Shown here in pieces: positions 7,928 to 19,000 of a DNA stretch of 64,000 nt (positions within the stretch are counted from its first letter, which is position 1; each line of letters opens with the position of its first letter). A program made the translations under genes and the position numbers. Source of the DNA: Rickettsia endosymbiont of Culicoides impunctatus (GTDB lineage Bacteria > Pseudomonadota > Alphaproteobacteria > Rickettsiales > Rickettsiaceae); assembly GCA_020410785.1 (NCBI GenBank), contig CP084573.1:1364001-1428000 (forward strand), read 5' to 3'. Below the pieces are notes generated by a model. It did no database searches. It had not been told where the DNA came from and saw only the letters and a program-made list of their open reading frames with translations.

Positions 7928-8834
7928 ATGGATTTATGTTTTTCTGATTCTTAATTTTAACATTGCTTCTTTTTGTTGCATTTACCTTATTAATCAACTC
8001 ATTAAATAATTTTACAAAATCATGAGAGTTGAATATTGATTCTTTTGTATCAGATAATCGATAATTATAACCAATAAACATTACCTTATCGTCATAATTT
8101 CTCAGTTGACTTTCCATTGAATTTAACTCACTAGAATTTTCATCAACCATTATTAGAACTTTTGGCATGAACTTCACTTCTATTAAAAAGTTTAATATTA
8201 ACCGAAATAGAGGACTATTATTGCTGCTCAATATACCTTGATAAAATGTCTGATAAGTATTATCAAAAGGCTCCATATTATTAAAAATAAGATAGTTATG
8301 TTGAGGAAAACTATTAGATAAATCAATATTGAATTTTTTTAAATAATCAGCCTTCCATATTTCTAATTTCTTTATATTGTTAAAGTTACCAGTTAAACTA
8401 CGGTCACTAACAATTACTGGACTTCCTTTATCCATTATACCTTTTATAAATTTAGGTAAATTGCTATCTAATAACTCATTTTTATACTCTGTAAACAATA
8501 TTGTATCAATATAAACTACCTTTGATGCTTTAACTGATTTAAATAATTCAGATAGTTTAGATAATTCATTTTTATTCAGTTGGTTAATTGGTGGAAAAAA
8601 TGATTTGAATATAACTTTGTCTCTTCCTAAAACCAGTAGGATATCCTCCGGGGGATAATTATTGCATAATTCTTGATATTCATTATTTATTTGCTCTAAA
8701 CTATTAGTCTTAACAATCTTGCCATTTGCTATTAAGGGTAATAGTAGTAGTATGGAAGCAATATATTTATTGCATAATTTGATACTTTTCAAAGCAGAAG
8801 CGTATAGTTTTAATTTAGTTTCTTTAGTTAACAT
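7911..8834 (-). CDS. DUF2608 (HAD-like) exported protein, copy 1
   Basis: 307 residues. A hydrophobic segment at residues 25-38 (ASILLLLPLIANGKI) looks like a signal peptide with a long n-region, so the true start may be an internal ATG. It is a distant tandem copy of the gene downstream; both share the C-terminal pattern of a predicted motif IV (VLIMVDENSSELNSME here, IIIFENKKNELNDID there). Motif I has decayed to ILLVLGRDKVIF, with no DxD. It is the first gene of an overlapping operon with the second DUF2608 gene and cysQ. A degenerate, possibly non-catalytic paralogue is the best reading. Confidence 0.6.
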   Translation of the reverse strand: MLTKETKLKLYASALKSIKLCNKYIASILLLLPLIANGKIVKTNSLEQINNEYQELCNNYPPEDILLVLGRDKVIFKSFFPPINQLNKNELSKLSELFKSVKASKVVYIDTILFTEYKNELLDSNLPKFIKGIMDKGSPVIVSDRSLTGNFNNIKKLEIWKADYLKKFNIDLSNSFPQHNYLIFNNMEPFDNTYQTFYQGILSSNNSPLFRLILNFLIEVKFMPKVLIMVDENSSELNSMESQLRNYDDKVMFIGYNYRLSDTKESIFNSHDFVKLFNELINKVNATKRSNVKIKNQKNINPYDNKK

Positions 8835-8911
8835 GGTATTTGCTCTTATTTTTAGTCATTGCAAAAGTAGAGTTTCAAAAGAGGTATATTATCTTGCCAT
8901 TATGAATTCAA

Positions 8912-9059
8912 TAGACCTCTTGCATAACCTAAAGATAATTGAGGAATTTTTAGGAAAAACAAAGTCGAGTACCGCAGCATACTAAGATGTACGTGAGGAA
9001 CGGAGACGAGTTTTGACAACAAAATTACCAATTAGATTAGGTTATGCAAGAGGTCTAAT
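8912..9059. repeat. Family D palindromic element (RPE)
   Basis: A 148-bp element with ends TAGACCTCTTGCATAACCTA and its complement, ending GGTTATGCAAGAGGTCTA. The middle carries the ACGTACATCTTAGTATGC-type core shared with copies at 9794-9939 and, inside glyS, 35436-35581. Its plus-strand reading gives FLGKTKSSTAAY, almost the same peptide as in glyS, but here it is intergenic, between DUF2608 and the vapC remnant. Confidence 0.85.
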
Positions 9060-9066
9060 ATCAAGG

Positions 9067-9213
9067 TCAACTTTTTGCCATATCATCACAAGTAAGTATA
9101 GAATAATTTTTAAACATTGCTAAAGCAATACAACCCCTATCGCCTAAGGATAAACCATACTATTTTGTTTTTTTAATTATTGCGGAAGAATCAAATACTA
9201 TCTTATTAGCCAT
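9067..9213 (-). pseudogene. vapC: PIN-domain toxin VapC remnant
   Basis: The minus strand opens with MANKIVFDSSAIIKKTK and then a stop. After it, in the same frame, comes YGLSLGDRGCIALAM, then FKNYSILTCDDMAKS. These are the N-terminal Asp region (DSSAII) and the C-terminal SLGDRxCxALA...TxD motif of PIN RNases (VapC). The roughly 80 residues between them are deleted. The ATG overlaps the stop of vapB, the normal vapBC order. The product would be inactive. Confidence 0.75.
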
Positions 9214-9642
9214 TTTTTATATTTCTCAATTCTTCTATCTGGTATTCTTCATGCTTTTTGTTTATAAAATCATCCACCATTGAATCTTTTTTATCAGTTT
9301 GATTTTTTATAAAAATTGCATGCATCTCATCTATTATTTTATTAGCACTAATTATTTTTACTTCATCCTTATAAATTCCTAGTCTCTGTGAACAAAATTT
9401 TAATTGTTTAGATTTTGAGTATTTTTAAGCGAAAATTAATAAGATTTTTGCCGGAATAGTTAGTTTTATTTCAAAAAAATCTTATAATTTGCAGCTAAAA
9501 AGAGTCGAAATCTAGTAATCTAAATTTTGTTCACAGAACCTAGATTAACTTTATCACCAGGTTGTATATTAAGCACTCCTCTTATTTCTGACGGAATTAA
9601 TACTCTACCATGTTGATCCATACTTGTTATTAGTTTTTCCAC
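9206..9642 (-). pseudogene. vapB: AbrB-type antitoxin VapB, split by a family E MITE
   Basis: The N-terminal half reads VEKLITSMDQHGRVLIPSEI, then RGVLNIQPGDKVNL, a swapped-hairpin AbrB DNA-binding domain, from a GTG at 9640-9642. A MITE then interrupts it. The C-terminal toxin-binding half follows: GIYKDEVKIISANKIIDEMH to ELRNIKNG. Taking out the MITE (9383-9539) and one CTAG copy leaves 276 bp, exactly 92 codons, with the frame intact across NLGIYKD. The antitoxin was therefore whole (91 residues) when the element came in. The toxin next to it is also deleted, so the system is dead. Confidence 0.8.
9383..9539. repeat. Family E MITE inserted in vapB, with CTAG duplication
   Basis: A 157-bp non-coding element. 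The left end TCTCTGTGAACAAAATTTTA pairs with the right end TAAATTTTGTTCACAGAAC. CTAG flanks it on both sides (9379-9382 and 9540-9543). Removing the element and one CTAG repairs vapB, so CTAG is a genuine 4-bp target duplication. That duplication fits mobilisation by an IS5-like transposase, which is not seen in the window. Confidence 0.85.
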
Positions 9643-9793
9643 AATCTATACCTAAATGTTTATTTAAATAGTTTAACATTTAATATAATATGTCATTTAA
9701 ATAAATTACACAATAAACTTATAAATTGCTGTCGATAACAAGGCATACCCTACAATTTTCATTCATCATCATAAAAAAACCGTAAACGTTCAC

Positions 9794-9939
9794 TAGACCT
9801 CTTGCAAAACTCGCTTATGCTGAGGAATTTGAAGGAGACGCGGAACGCAGAACCGCAGCGTACTTAAATGTACGTGAGGATTCGAGTACCGCATCATTGT
9901 CCAAATTACCAGCAGAAGTAGAGTTTTGCAAGAGGTCTA
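9794..9939. repeat. Family D palindromic element (RPE)
   Basis: A 146-bp element bounded by TAGACCTCTTGCAAAACTC and, on the right, GAGTTTTGCAAGAGGTCTA. The core includes TTAAATGTACGTGAGGATTC, shared with the copies at 8912-9059 and 35436-35581. It ends 12 bp beyond the stop of the DUF1543 gene and could act as its transcription end by its long hairpin. Confidence 0.85.
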
Positions 9940-9950
9940 CGGAGATATGA

Positions 9951-10508
9951 TTAATGGTTTTTTAGTTTCTGATAACCATTAACTATGCTACTTTCTTTTT
10001 TTATACCAGTATATTCAAGAGCAATATAATAATTGCTAACTTCAGAAATTCTTATACATTCATCTATATCATGGATATTATCGCTGTGTTGCATTTCTTC
10101 GTTCTTCGGTGCCTTCTCTCTTGCTTTTTCAATTGCTTCACTTCTTGATTGGGCAACTACCAAGGTCATAAAATGGTACTCTCCAAAGGAATTATTTTTA
10201 TATGAACCAAGATTTACAAAAAACAAATGATTCTCACTAGCTGTAGGTTTTGTTTCCTGAATATGAATATTAAAACCATCCATACTATCCGCTATAAACC
10301 AAGAATCAATATGCAAGAATTCAGGTGTACCAATCCATTTGCCTTTAATCTGTTGAGACATATCTATATTTGATTTCCCAATTACAAAAACCACATCATG
10401 TATTTCTATATTGCATCCTTCAATCTTACCACCAAGGTAAAAAATACCCAATTTAGGATAGTTAAACATAAAATCCTGAAATTGTGGCATATAAAAAGTT
10501 CTCAACAA
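9951..10508 (-). CDS. DUF1543 domain-containing protein
   Basis: A 185-residue cytosolic protein that resembles the DUF1543 family. Telling features are the start (FYLGGKIEGCNIEIHDVVFV), the HIDSWFIADSMDGFNI region, and LFFVNLGSYKNNSFGEYHF followed by VVAQSRSEAIEKAREK; proteins like this carry the pattern twice. It has no signal peptide and no catalytic residues that I can point to. It lies just downstream of tRNA-Thr on the same strand. Biochemical function is unknown. Confidence 0.7.
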   Translation of the reverse strand: MLRTFYMPQFQDFMFNYPKLGIFYLGGKIEGCNIEIHDVVFVIGKSNIDMSQQIKGKWIGTPEFLHIDSWFIADSMDGFNIHIQETKPTASENHLFFVNLGSYKNNSFGEYHFMTLVVAQSRSEAIEKAREKAPKNEEMQHSDNIHDIDECIRISEVSNYYIALEYTGIKKESSIVNGYQKLKNH

Positions 10509-10525
10509 ACAAATAAGATTATTTA

Positions 10526-10601
10526 TGGTGCCGATAGAGGGAATTGAACCCCCGACCTACGCGTTACGAATGCGTCGCTCTGCCAACTGAGCTATACCGG
10601 C
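10526..10601 (-). tRNA. tRNA-Thr (anticodon CGU)
   Basis: A 76-nt cloverleaf on the minus strand. The acceptor stem is GCCGGTA with TATCGGC (one G-T pair), the D arm GCTCAGTTGGCAGAGC, the anticodon loop TTCGTAA, the T arm GGGGGTTCAATTCCC, and A73 is followed by an encoded CCA. It lies 8 bp downstream of tolB on the same strand. Confidence 0.95.
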
Positions 10602-10608
10602 AATGGTG

Positions 10609-11943
10609 TTAATTTAACATTTTTGACCATTCTGGATCAGAAGCATCTTGAGGAGTAAGAATCTCTCTTTCATTATAACCGGTTAAATCAATGGAATATA
10701 TACGATTTCTCCCGGCTTTTTTGTTTCTAGGAGGCCAACCTTTAGCAAACATAATTATCCTACCATTGGTTGACCAGCAAGGACTTTCAACCAGATACCC
10801 GCTAGTTATAATTCTTTCACTATTTTCTTCACCATTAGCAAGAGATTTCATCACCCCAATGGTAAAACCCTCTCTAGAAATTTTAGTAAAAGCTATATAA
10901 TCCCCTCTAGGCGACCAACTTGGTGCCGCATAAACTCCTCCACCAAAACTGATACGTTCAACATTTGAACCATCAAAATTCATAATATATAATTGCCTTG
11001 ATCCACTTCGATCAGAGTTAAAAACTATTTTACTGCCATCCGGTGAATAGCTAGGAGAAGTATTAATACCAATACCATTGGTCAATTGTTTAGTCACCAT
11101 ACTATTCAAATCAGTTTCAAAAATATGGGTAGCCCCATTTCGTGCTATTGACATTATAGCCTTATCCCCCTGGGGTGAAAATCTTGGAGCAAAGGACATA
11201 CCAGGGAAATTACCAACCAATTTTTCTTTACCCGTTTTAAGATCACGAATGTAAACATGTGGTTTTTGCTTTCGTACATACGATAAATACATAATTTTAT
11301 CTGCTTGCGGCGAAAATCTTGGAGTAAGAACTAGATTTTTACCATCTGACAAATATTGATGATTAGCACCATCATGATCCATCATAGCTATTTTCTTTAC
11401 TCGCTTTAGATAAGGTCCACTCTCTGATACATATACTATTCTCGTATCAAAGTAACCTGAATCTCCAGTAATTTTTTCGTAAATTTTATCAGCTATTTTA
11501 TGTGCCACCCTACGCCATAAATTTGCTGGTACTTCAAAAACCTCACCTATAAGATCTTTTTCTAAACTTACATCCCATAATATAAAACTAACCTTTAGCT
11601 TACCAGAAGATAGTTTGATAACTTCACCATTAATTAGCAGATTAGCATTAATTTGTCGCCAAGCAGCAAAAAGAGGCTTATGTTTTACCCCTACAATTTG
11701 TTCTATAAAAGAAGCCGTAGAAATCGGGCGAAACATGCCAGAATTCTTTAGATCATTAGATATTATACTAATTATATCAGCACCAATTACATTATTGCCA
11801 CTATTATCTGCATCAAATTTATTAATGGCTATCGGCATTGGATCAACATGTCCACGTTCTATAACTATAGTTTCTATTGCATAACTATTAAAATTAACAA
11901 CTAATAACAGTATAACAAATAAATGCTTGACCACTAATCCCAC
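10609..11943 (-). CDS. tolB: Tol-Pal system beta-propeller protein TolB
   Basis: A 444-residue periplasmic protein of the Tol-Pal envelope system, which draws the outer membrane inward at division and binds Pal and TolA. The signal peptide covers residues 1-22 ([16 protein letters not shown]). The N-terminal alpha/beta domain (to about 165) includes the long [12 protein letters not shown] segment. It is followed by the propeller with its repeated blades: [58 protein letters not shown]. Length is normal. No other tol or pal gene is present nearby, as is common in Rickettsia. Confidence 0.95.
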   Translation of the reverse strand: MGLVVKHLFVILLLVVNFNSYAIETIVIERGHVDPMPIAINKFDADNSGNNVIGADIISIISNDLKNSGMFRPISTASFIEQIVGVKHKPLFAAWRQINANLLINGEVIKLSSGKLKVSFILWDVSLEKDLIGEVFEVPANLWRRVAHKIADKIYEKITGDSGYFDTRIVYVSESGPYLKRVKKIAMMDHDGANHQYLSDGKNLVLTPRFSPQADKIMYLSYVRKQKPHVYIRDLKTGKEKLVGNFPGMSFAPRFSPQGDKAIMSIARNGATHIFETDLNSMVTKQLTNGIGINTSPSYSPDGSKIVFNSDRSGSRQLYIMNFDGSNVERISFGGGVYAAPSWSPRGDYIAFTKISREGFTIGVMKSLANGEENSERIITSGYLVESPCWSTNGRIIMFAKGWPPRNKKAGRNRIYSIDLTGYNEREILTPQDASDPEWSKMLN

Positions 11944-12178
11944 CTAGATCATTTTTAACAAATTATATCAATTTTTTTATTAGCTATACTATAGCAGATA
12001 AATTGTAAAACACTAAGTATTAGAAGGTAAAAAATAATAAATTTTGTGAAAATAATGAAGAGATACTTATACCTTGTTATCGACACAGCAAGAATAGTAA
12101 TATTTGACATTCATAAATGATCAGGATACAATCAACAGATTATGGCATAAAATGTTATATTATGCACAAATCGCTAGC

Positions 12179-12490
12179 ATGGGTATTATGGAATTTATAC
12201 GTACAAAATTAGGGGATGGTGGTAGAGTCATTATTCCATCAATCTTTCGTCACAATCTTAGTCTAATGGCAGGAGATGACATTATCTTACATATGAAGGA
12301 TGAGACAATTTATATTACCACTCCTAATCAAGCTTTATCCAAACTACAAGCAAAGGTGAAAAACCATATTAATGCCACTAGTCAAAATGTTTCCCTTGTT
12401 GATGAGCTAATAGCCATGAGACGTTTAGAGGCAATTGATGAGAAGTTGGTGACGTCATCACTCGTCGTTCCTGCTACCCAATTCTCCTGA
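12179..12490 (+). CDS. AbrB/MazE-type antitoxin with a C-terminus supplied by an RPE
   Basis: 103 residues with a swapped-hairpin DNA-binding domain (MEFIRTKLGDGGRVIIPSIF, then RHNLSLMAGDDIILHMKD) and an antitoxin-like helical region (LVDELIAMRRLEA). The last 20 or so residues (IDEKLVTSSLVVPATQF) come from half of a family B palindrome, which has replaced the native end. I start it at 12179; the ATG at 12188 is equally possible, and the frame can be extended to 12104 without a better signal. No toxin gene follows, so it is an orphan. It may still regulate itself or a distant toxin. Confidence 0.6.
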   Translation: MGIMEFIRTKLGDGGRVIIPSIFRHNLSLMAGDDIILHMKDETIYITTPNQALSKLQAKVKNHINATSQNVSLVDELIAMRRLEAIDEKLVTSSLVVPATQFS

Positions 12491-12500
12491 ATTAACTATA
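12431..12500. repeat. Half of a family B palindromic element
   Basis: The stretch from AATTGATGAGAAGTTGGTGA to TTCTCCTGAATTAACTATA matches both arms of the family B RPE with the middle shortened. It forms the 3' end of the AbrB-type gene. Confidence 0.7.
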
Positions 12501-12583
12501 ACTCACCTTACACATGGCATTTACAGGTCATATATCTCGTCATTGTGCATAGGCGTTAGTTTAAGAAAATAAATTAGAAAAGT

Positions 12584-12674
12584 CGTCATTGCGAGCCACC
12601 GTAGGTGGCGTGGCAATCCATTATTCATTAGAAATAGATTACTTCTTAGATTAAGCCTCCTCGCAAATAGCGTC
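12584..12674. repeat. Family A REP-like palindrome, degenerate
   Basis: It starts CGTCATTGCGAGCCACCG and ends CTCCTCGCAAATAGCGTC, with the inner GGCAATCCATT and AATAGATTACTTC arms weakly paired. It sits directly after the ctaB stop. Confidence 0.7.
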
Positions 12675-12677
12675 AGA

Positions 12678-13604
12678 TTAGCTATAATTTCGAAAAAAAT
12701 CCAATGTTAAAAAAATACTGAAAAGATAAAATATTGAATAGGCAAATAATTTCTTAGCCTGTTTATTATCTTTATCACGAAACAAAGAAACAGCATAATA
12801 TAGAAAAATTAGACCTAATATAAATGCCGTAAGCAAATATAAATGATTACTTATTCCTAAGCAAAATGGCATAAATGTAGTAATAAACATAATTATACTA
12901 TAGGCAAGAATTTGTTTCTTAGTATAATAATCTCCCTTTACTACTGGCATCATCGGAACACCACAATTTTTGTAGTCTTCTGAGCGAAAAATTGCCAATG
13001 CCCAAGAATGCGGTGGTGTCCAGGTTAAAATAATCATAAATAAAGAAAAAGAGCCAAGAGAAATCTCATTAGTCACCGTTGCCCAACCAATCATAGGCGG
13101 TAATGCACCTGCCACCCCACCAATAACTATATTTTGCATGGTTGAACGTTTTAGCCACATAGTATAAATGAAGACATAATATAATATGGTTATTAATAAC
13201 AATAAAGCCGATAGCAGATTAACGCAAAGACCCATCAGAAAAACTGAGAAGAAGGCAACAACCACACCAAAAGCTAAAGCGTCCCGTGGTTCTATAACCC
13301 CGGTAACTAGAGGTCTATTTTGAGTACGTTTCATTATGGCATCAATATCTCTATCATACCACATATTAATAGCTGCACTACTACCAGCTCCAAGCGTAAT
13401 ACAGAGCATAGCAATGCACGCTATAAATGGATGAATTACGCCTGAAGCAAGCCATAAACCAGAAAAGCTGGTAAATACTACAAGTGCCATCACTCTAGGT
13501 TTCATCAGCATAATATAGTCCATAACCGAGCTATTAGACCTTTTTTGACTAGTATTCATCTCTAGTTTTGTAAGAGGTCTAATATAATTAGAGGAATTAT
13601 TCAT
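12678..13604 (-). CDS. ctaB: Protoheme IX farnesyltransferase (heme O synthase)
   Basis: A 308-residue polytopic membrane enzyme of the UbiA superfamily. It attaches the farnesyl group of farnesyl diphosphate to protoheme IX to make heme O for terminal oxidases. The first Asp-rich motif is [16 protein letters not shown], and the second loop motif is [19 protein letters not shown]. About nine membrane segments are visible. The first residues of the longest frame ([13 protein letters not shown]) come from a family D fragment (TAGACCTCTTACAAAAC on the plus strand), so the native start may be the ATG giving [10 protein letters not shown] at 13562. It overlaps no gene but follows parC by 11 bp, which suggests one transcript. 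Confidence 0.93.
   Translation of the reverse strand: MNNSSNYIRPLTKLEMNTSQKRSNSSVMDYIMLMKPRVMALVVFTSFSGLWLASGVIHPFIACIAMLCITLGAGSSAAINMWYDRDIDAIMKRTQNRPLVTGVIEPRDALAFGVVVAFFSVFLMGLCVNLLSALLLLITILYYVFIYTMWLKRSTMQNIVIGGVAGALPPMIGWATVTNEISLGSFSLFMIILTWTPPHSWALAIFRSEDYKNCGVPMMPVVKGDYYTKKQILAYSIIMFITTFMPFCLGISNHLYLLTAFILGLIFLYYAVSLFRDKDNKQAKKLFAYSIFYLFSIFLTLDFFRNYS
13560..13582. repeat. Family D fragment at the 5' end of ctaB
   Basis: TAGTTTTGTAAGAGGTCTAA matches one terminal arm of the family D element, with nothing of its core. It lies within the first codons of the longest ctaB frame. Confidence 0.55.
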
Positions 13605-13615
13605 ATATCTTTATC

Positions 13616-15829
13616 TCAAGAAAATTTATTATTTCTAGGAAATCCACTAGGAGGGATTTTGCCAACAGAGCCTCGTCGTCCACGAAATGGTAAAAGATAT
13701 TTCTCTACCCTAGTCTTTTCTCCTATTTTCCAGCTTAATCCTAAACTACTGTCAAATATCTTAACATCCATCAGTTTGGCTTCTTTAAATTTTTGCAGAA
13801 TTACGCCTTGTCCTCGTTTCATTATTGGTACTTCATTTAGATTAAATACTAATAATTTCCGGTTCTCACCTATACAAGCAAGACAATCACCATCTACTGG
13901 TAAGCAAGTAATACAATAATGATTTTCAGGAACTTGCATAATTTGCCTACCAAGTTTAGTTTGGGCTACTACTTCATCTGAATCAATAATAAATCCTTTG
14001 CCAATACTACTGGCTAGTAAAAGTTTTTGAGTGGGCTGATAAACAAACATACTCACTATTTCTTCATTACCAATATCTATAATCAGCTTTATCGATTCTC
14101 CATTGCCTTTCCCTCTAAATATATTATCACCTAGAATAGTGAAAAAACGCCCCGATGCACTAAATATAAGGATTTTGTCAGTAGTATAAGCCTCAAGAAT
14201 AAAGTTTTCTGCATCGCCTTCTTTGTATTTTACAGTTGATAAATCATTATTATGACCTTTCAAAGAACGAATCCATCCCATTTTGGAACATATTATGGTG
14301 ATAGGTTCTTTGGTTATAAAAGCTGAAATATCAACAATCTGAGCGACAATATTAGCCTCTTCAAAACTAGTTCGACGCATGCCTAATTTAGTAGTAAATC
14401 CAAACTTTGTTTGCACCATTTTTACTTCTTTCTTAACTATTTTCTTTAATTCATTCGGATCCTGTAAAATTTTCTGCAGATTTGCATGTTCTTTTTCCAG
14501 CGAAGTATGTTCGTTAATAATTTCTTGTTCTTGCAATTTTCTTAAAGATCTCAACCTTGTATTGAGAATTGCTTCAACTTGCAGATCAGTTAAACTAAAT
14601 TTAGCGATCATTATTTGTTTAGGCTCATCTTCTTCACGAATAATTTTGATTATTTCATCCAAGTTTAGGTAAGCTATTCTTAAACCTTTAAGAATTTCCA
14701 ATCTATGTTCAATTTTGCCAATAAGAAATTTGGATCTACGAGTAATAATATTTTGTCGGTGTAATAAAAATTCCTGCAATATTTCCAGTATATTAGCTAC
14801 TTTAGGAATATTATTTGAACCTATAACATTCATATTAAGCTGGATTCTATTTTCTAGAACAGTTAATTTGAATAATGACTCCATAATTACATTAGGGTCA
14901 CAATTACGATCTCTAGGTTCAATAATTAACCTTATATCTTCTGTCGATTCGTCCCTGATATTACCGATCAAAGGAATTTTTTTGTCTTTTAACAAGCCAG
15001 CTACTTGTTCGATAAGTTTAGATTTTTGTACTTGATAAGGTATTTCAGTAATTACTATCTGATATAAACCATAACTTAAATCCTCTTTGACCCATCTTGC
15101 CCTTACTCTAAAACTACCACGTCCTATACTATAGGCTTGGTGGATTGAATCAATTCTATCCACAATTATGCCACCTGTTGGAAAGTCAGGACCTTTGACA
15201 AATTGCAAAATATCGTTGACCTTTGATTCAGGATGGTCAATTAAATATATTAGTGCATCACATAATTCATGTAAATTATGTGGGGGGATACTTGTTGCCA
15301 TACCAACTGCTATACCTTCTGAGCCATTAGCCAATAAATTAGGAAACATAGCAGGCATAATTACTGGCTCAGTATCTGAATCATCATAGGTAGCACGAAA
15401 ATCAACAGTATCTTGATCTATATCTGACATTAATAAAGTACAGATTTCTGTCATTCTTGATTCCGTATAACGCATAGCTGCTGCATTATCGCCATCAATA
15501 GAACCAAAATTTCCCTGCCCATCAATTAATGGATATCTGAGAGAAAAACTTTGGGCAAGACGTACCAATGTATCATAGACTGCACCATCACCATGCGGAT
15601 GATATTTACCGATTACATCACCGACAACTCTTGCACATTTCTTATAGCCTGAGGTTGGTTCTAACCTTAATTGCAGCATAGCATATAATAATCTACGATG
15701 GACTGGTTTTAACCCATCACGAACGTCAGGCAAGGATCTTGACATAATTGTTGATAGAGCATAGGAGAGATAACGCTCTGATAATGCATTACCAAAATCT
15801 ATATGTTCTATTTTAGTATCATTGGTCAT
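13616..15829 (-). CDS. parC: DNA topoisomerase IV subunit A
   Basis: A 737-residue subunit of topoisomerase IV, which unlinks daughter chromosomes. The N-terminal winged-helix/tower part begins [20 protein letters not shown]. The catalytic Tyr is residue 121 in [13 protein letters not shown]. The loop that in E. coli carries Ser80 and Glu84 reads GDGAVYDTL here, with Gly and Asp at those places. The C-terminal part forms a shortened beta-pinwheel (blades such as [18 protein letters not shown] and [15 protein letters not shown]). The partner parE lies far away, at 55036. The gene leads into ctaB after 11 bp. Confidence 0.95.
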   Translation of the reverse strand: MTNDTKIEHIDFGNALSERYLSYALSTIMSRSLPDVRDGLKPVHRRLLYAMLQLRLEPTSGYKKCARVVGDVIGKYHPHGDGAVYDTLVRLAQSFSLRYPLIDGQGNFGSIDGDNAAAMRYTESRMTEICTLLMSDIDQDTVDFRATYDDSDTEPVIMPAMFPNLLANGSEGIAVGMATSIPPHNLHELCDALIYLIDHPESKVNDILQFVKGPDFPTGGIIVDRIDSIHQAYSIGRGSFRVRARWVKEDLSYGLYQIVITEIPYQVQKSKLIEQVAGLLKDKKIPLIGNIRDESTEDIRLIIEPRDRNCDPNVIMESLFKLTVLENRIQLNMNVIGSNNIPKVANILEILQEFLLHRQNIITRRSKFLIGKIEHRLEILKGLRIAYLNLDEIIKIIREEDEPKQIMIAKFSLTDLQVEAILNTRLRSLRKLQEQEIINEHTSLEKEHANLQKILQDPNELKKIVKKEVKMVQTKFGFTTKLGMRRTSFEEANIVAQIVDISAFITKEPITIICSKMGWIRSLKGHNNDLSTVKYKEGDAENFILEAYTTDKILIFSASGRFFTILGDNIFRGKGNGESIKLIIDIGNEEIVSMFVYQPTQKLLLASSIGKGFIIDSDEVVAQTKLGRQIMQVPENHYCITCLPVDGDCLACIGENRKLLVFNLNEVPIMKRGQGVILQKFKEAKLMDVKIFDSSLGLSWKIGEKTRVEKYLLPFRGRRGSVGKIPPSGFPRNNKFS

Positions 15830-16022
15830 AAAAACTTTTTCTTATATTTATTTCCGATTCCGATAGTATAATACCCTAAATATATACTCACACTAATACA
15901 AAAATAGTATTAAATAGTAAAAATTATACTTTTTATTTTAATGGTTCTATATTTTACTAATTTTTACATTAAAGTGACTTTAATTTTCTTTGCAAACCTA
16001 CAATTTAATATCTAGATATTAA

Positions 16023-19000
16023 TTAAAATTTAATTAGTCCATTAAAATAGAAAGAGTGGGTAATAAGGTCTTTTTTAAAACTATAATCATAACCAGCACC
16101 TAGTTTAAATGGTAAGACAGATTGTACGTTTACATAACCTCCTAAAGTATATTTCACATTCTTTGCAGATGATCCTACAGGTTTTATGATGGGAACTACT
16201 ATTGGGGCTTGATGTGATGTGTTAGTAAAAGTAATTATGCCTGTTGGATTATTTAGTAAAAGAGTATTGTCTAATTTGACGTGAATTTCAGGAATAATTG
16301 AAATATTTTCTACCAAAATATTTTTACTTAAACTTATTCCAGTTTCAAGTAATATTCTTTTGCCTTTCTTAGTTGGTACATTAATGTTAAACTCTTTCCT
16401 ATATTCTGTAAAATTGTTTATTAAAAAATGATCAAATATTATTCCTACTATTGGTTTGAACAGAAATTTATCTAAATTCATTTTATAGTAAGTTTCAAGT
16501 TTTGCACGTGTTACATAACCGTTAGTCTCACTATTAATTGCAATATTATTCCGTTCTCCTTTGTTTTTAATAAAGGCTTTACCATATTTTAGATAAGAAT
16601 TCAGATATATATTTGGTGATAATGTATGTTGGGTATAAATTGCTGCTACATGTAAAATAGTATTTTGCTTATCATTAAAGATGGTTTGCAATTTAGTATA
16701 CGAATTTGCAAGAGCATATGCGATTCCTATAATAAAACTATCCAGGGGGCGTGCATCAAAACCTAAAATAAAACCTTGCTGATTATTTTTAAAGTCTAAA
16801 ATATTTCCTTGTTGCTGTTGTTTGGTAATAGAGCTGATAAATTGAATCCATCCTCCTTTTTTAATATAATCATTATCTCCTGACGCTACCACATTTACCG
16901 TAGAATTATCTGTTAATGTATGGTTAGTTAAAGCATTAGAAATCGTATCCAAATAGTCAAATTCTATATATGTAGTATATTTCGATATATCTTGCTCAAC
17001 ATCAGGGTTAATAGGTGAAATATAACTATTTTCTTCAGCTAATGTTTGAGAAGATGGAATTGCTACTGAATCTGATTGTTCAGATTTTAAATTGGTTTGC
17101 TCAGTGCTTGAATCTGGTTGTTCGGATTCTGAATTGGTTTGTTCAGTGCTTGAATCTGGTTGTTCAGATTCTAAATTGATTTGCTCGGTTTCTGAATTGG
17201 CTTGTTTAGCTACTAAAGTTGGTTGTTCGTCTGCTTGGTCTGGTTGTTTAACTACTGAAGATGGAGGGTCATCTACTGGAGCCGTAGGTTCAGCTGCTAT
17301 TGGCTCCTCTTCTGCAAACAATGTTTCTAACCCCAGACTGTCTTCAAATATTTCATATGGATCAACATCTGCATTATCGTGTACAGATACTGCAGCTTGT
17401 TGAATTACTGCATGCACAGGTTTCTCAGCTGCTACATCTGTTTGTATAGCTACTGAGGTTTGTTGTTCATCTACTATATCTGTTTGTGTAGCTACTGTTT
17501 GTGTATCTGCAGATTGTGTATTTACGGTATTTGTGTGTTCAGATACTAGGGTAGGATGGGCATCTACTGTAGCCGTCTTTGTTACTGGAGGCGTATCTGT
17601 TATTGTAGCAATCTCCATTACTGGAGCTTCCTCAGTTATTGGAGCCATATGTATTACTGGATCTGCCATTACTGTAGCCTTTTGTGTTACTGGAGAGGTT
17701 ACTGTTACTGTAGCAATCTCCATTACTGGAGCTTCCTCAGTTATTGGAGCCATATGTATTACTGGAGTTGCCATTACTGTAGCCTTTTGTGTTACTGGAG
17801 AGGTTAGTGTTACTGTAGCCATCTTTGCTGCTGGAGGCATATCTGTTGTTGTAGCAATTTCCATTACTGAAACTTCCTCGATTATTGGAGCTATATGTAT
17901 TACTGGAGTTGCCATTACTGTAGCCTTTTGTGTTATTGGAGAGGTTACTGTTACTGTAGCCATCTTTGTTACTGGGGGCATATCTGTAGCTCTCTCCATT
18001 ACTGGAGATGTTTCTGTTATTAGAGCAATAGCTGCATTATCATGTCCAGCAATGCCCTTTTCAGCGGCCTCTAACTCATCTCTCAATGATAACGAATTTC
18101 TTGTTATAGGAGGTATATCATCTAATGACTCATCTTCAGAATCTACCCTTTTTCTTTTTCTAGATATTTGTTGTGGAGCAGTTTGATTAGATTCTGTGAT
18201 TGTAGGTGATGGAGTATCTCTTATTGCTAAATTATCCAAAGAAGCATATCCTTCATCTTTCAACTGTTGCACAGCTTTATTAGGTTTCACCTGTTTATCA
18301 TTCTCTACCGATGCAAACTCTTCAAATTCATTAGGTATATTTCTCCTTTCTGATTGAGCTAAGAGTAGTGAGCTAATCTTATCATCTAGAACACGTAACT
18401 TAGCTTCAAGGTCATTTCTTGTTTCTTTTAATTCAGCAATTTTATTTTCTTTTTTATCAATAGAAATTAATAGTTGATTGTGTTCACCAACTTTCTGTTC
18501 AATCAATGGTATTTGTTCTTGTATGTCACTTATATTTTCCTGTAAATTTTTCAACTGTTCGTTTGCTACTTTAAGTTTAACAGAAAAAATTTCCCTTTCT
18601 TTTTCAAATTTATCAAAAAAATCCGCTTGCATTTCTTGAAGTTGAACAGAAAGATTCTCTTTTTTTTCTTTAAGTGTATCGGAGAGTTCTTGTGCTATTT
18701 CTTCACTAGTACATCTTTGCTTAAGAGTAAGTAACTCTACAGAAGAGTCTTCTAGAAAATCAAGCATTTCCGTAAACTTATTTCCATCCTCAAGTGGTTT
18801 TATTATTGTTAGATTTGTTGTGTCTAGTGCTATCAATTTATCATGAGCATCATTAATAATAGTCCATATTGGTTCCATATTCTTGGTAAATTCATCAATA
18901 GACTTTGGTGCTATTTCTTTACTATATAGGGAAAGATATTTGATCTCTGGTTGCGGTAAAGTTAAGAGCATTTCTTCGCTCTTCTGTTTTTCTAATTTAT

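Noticed and set aside
8719..8985. An 88-codon plus-strand frame across the end of the DUF2608 gene
   Set aside because: It is antisense to the DUF2608 signal-peptide region and then reads into a family D repeat.
17092..18186. Plus-strand open frames of 103, 217 and 83 codons opposite the autotransporter
   Set aside because: They are antisense readings of its tandem repeats. The low complexity keeps several frames open at once, and there is no ribosome site or known domain.
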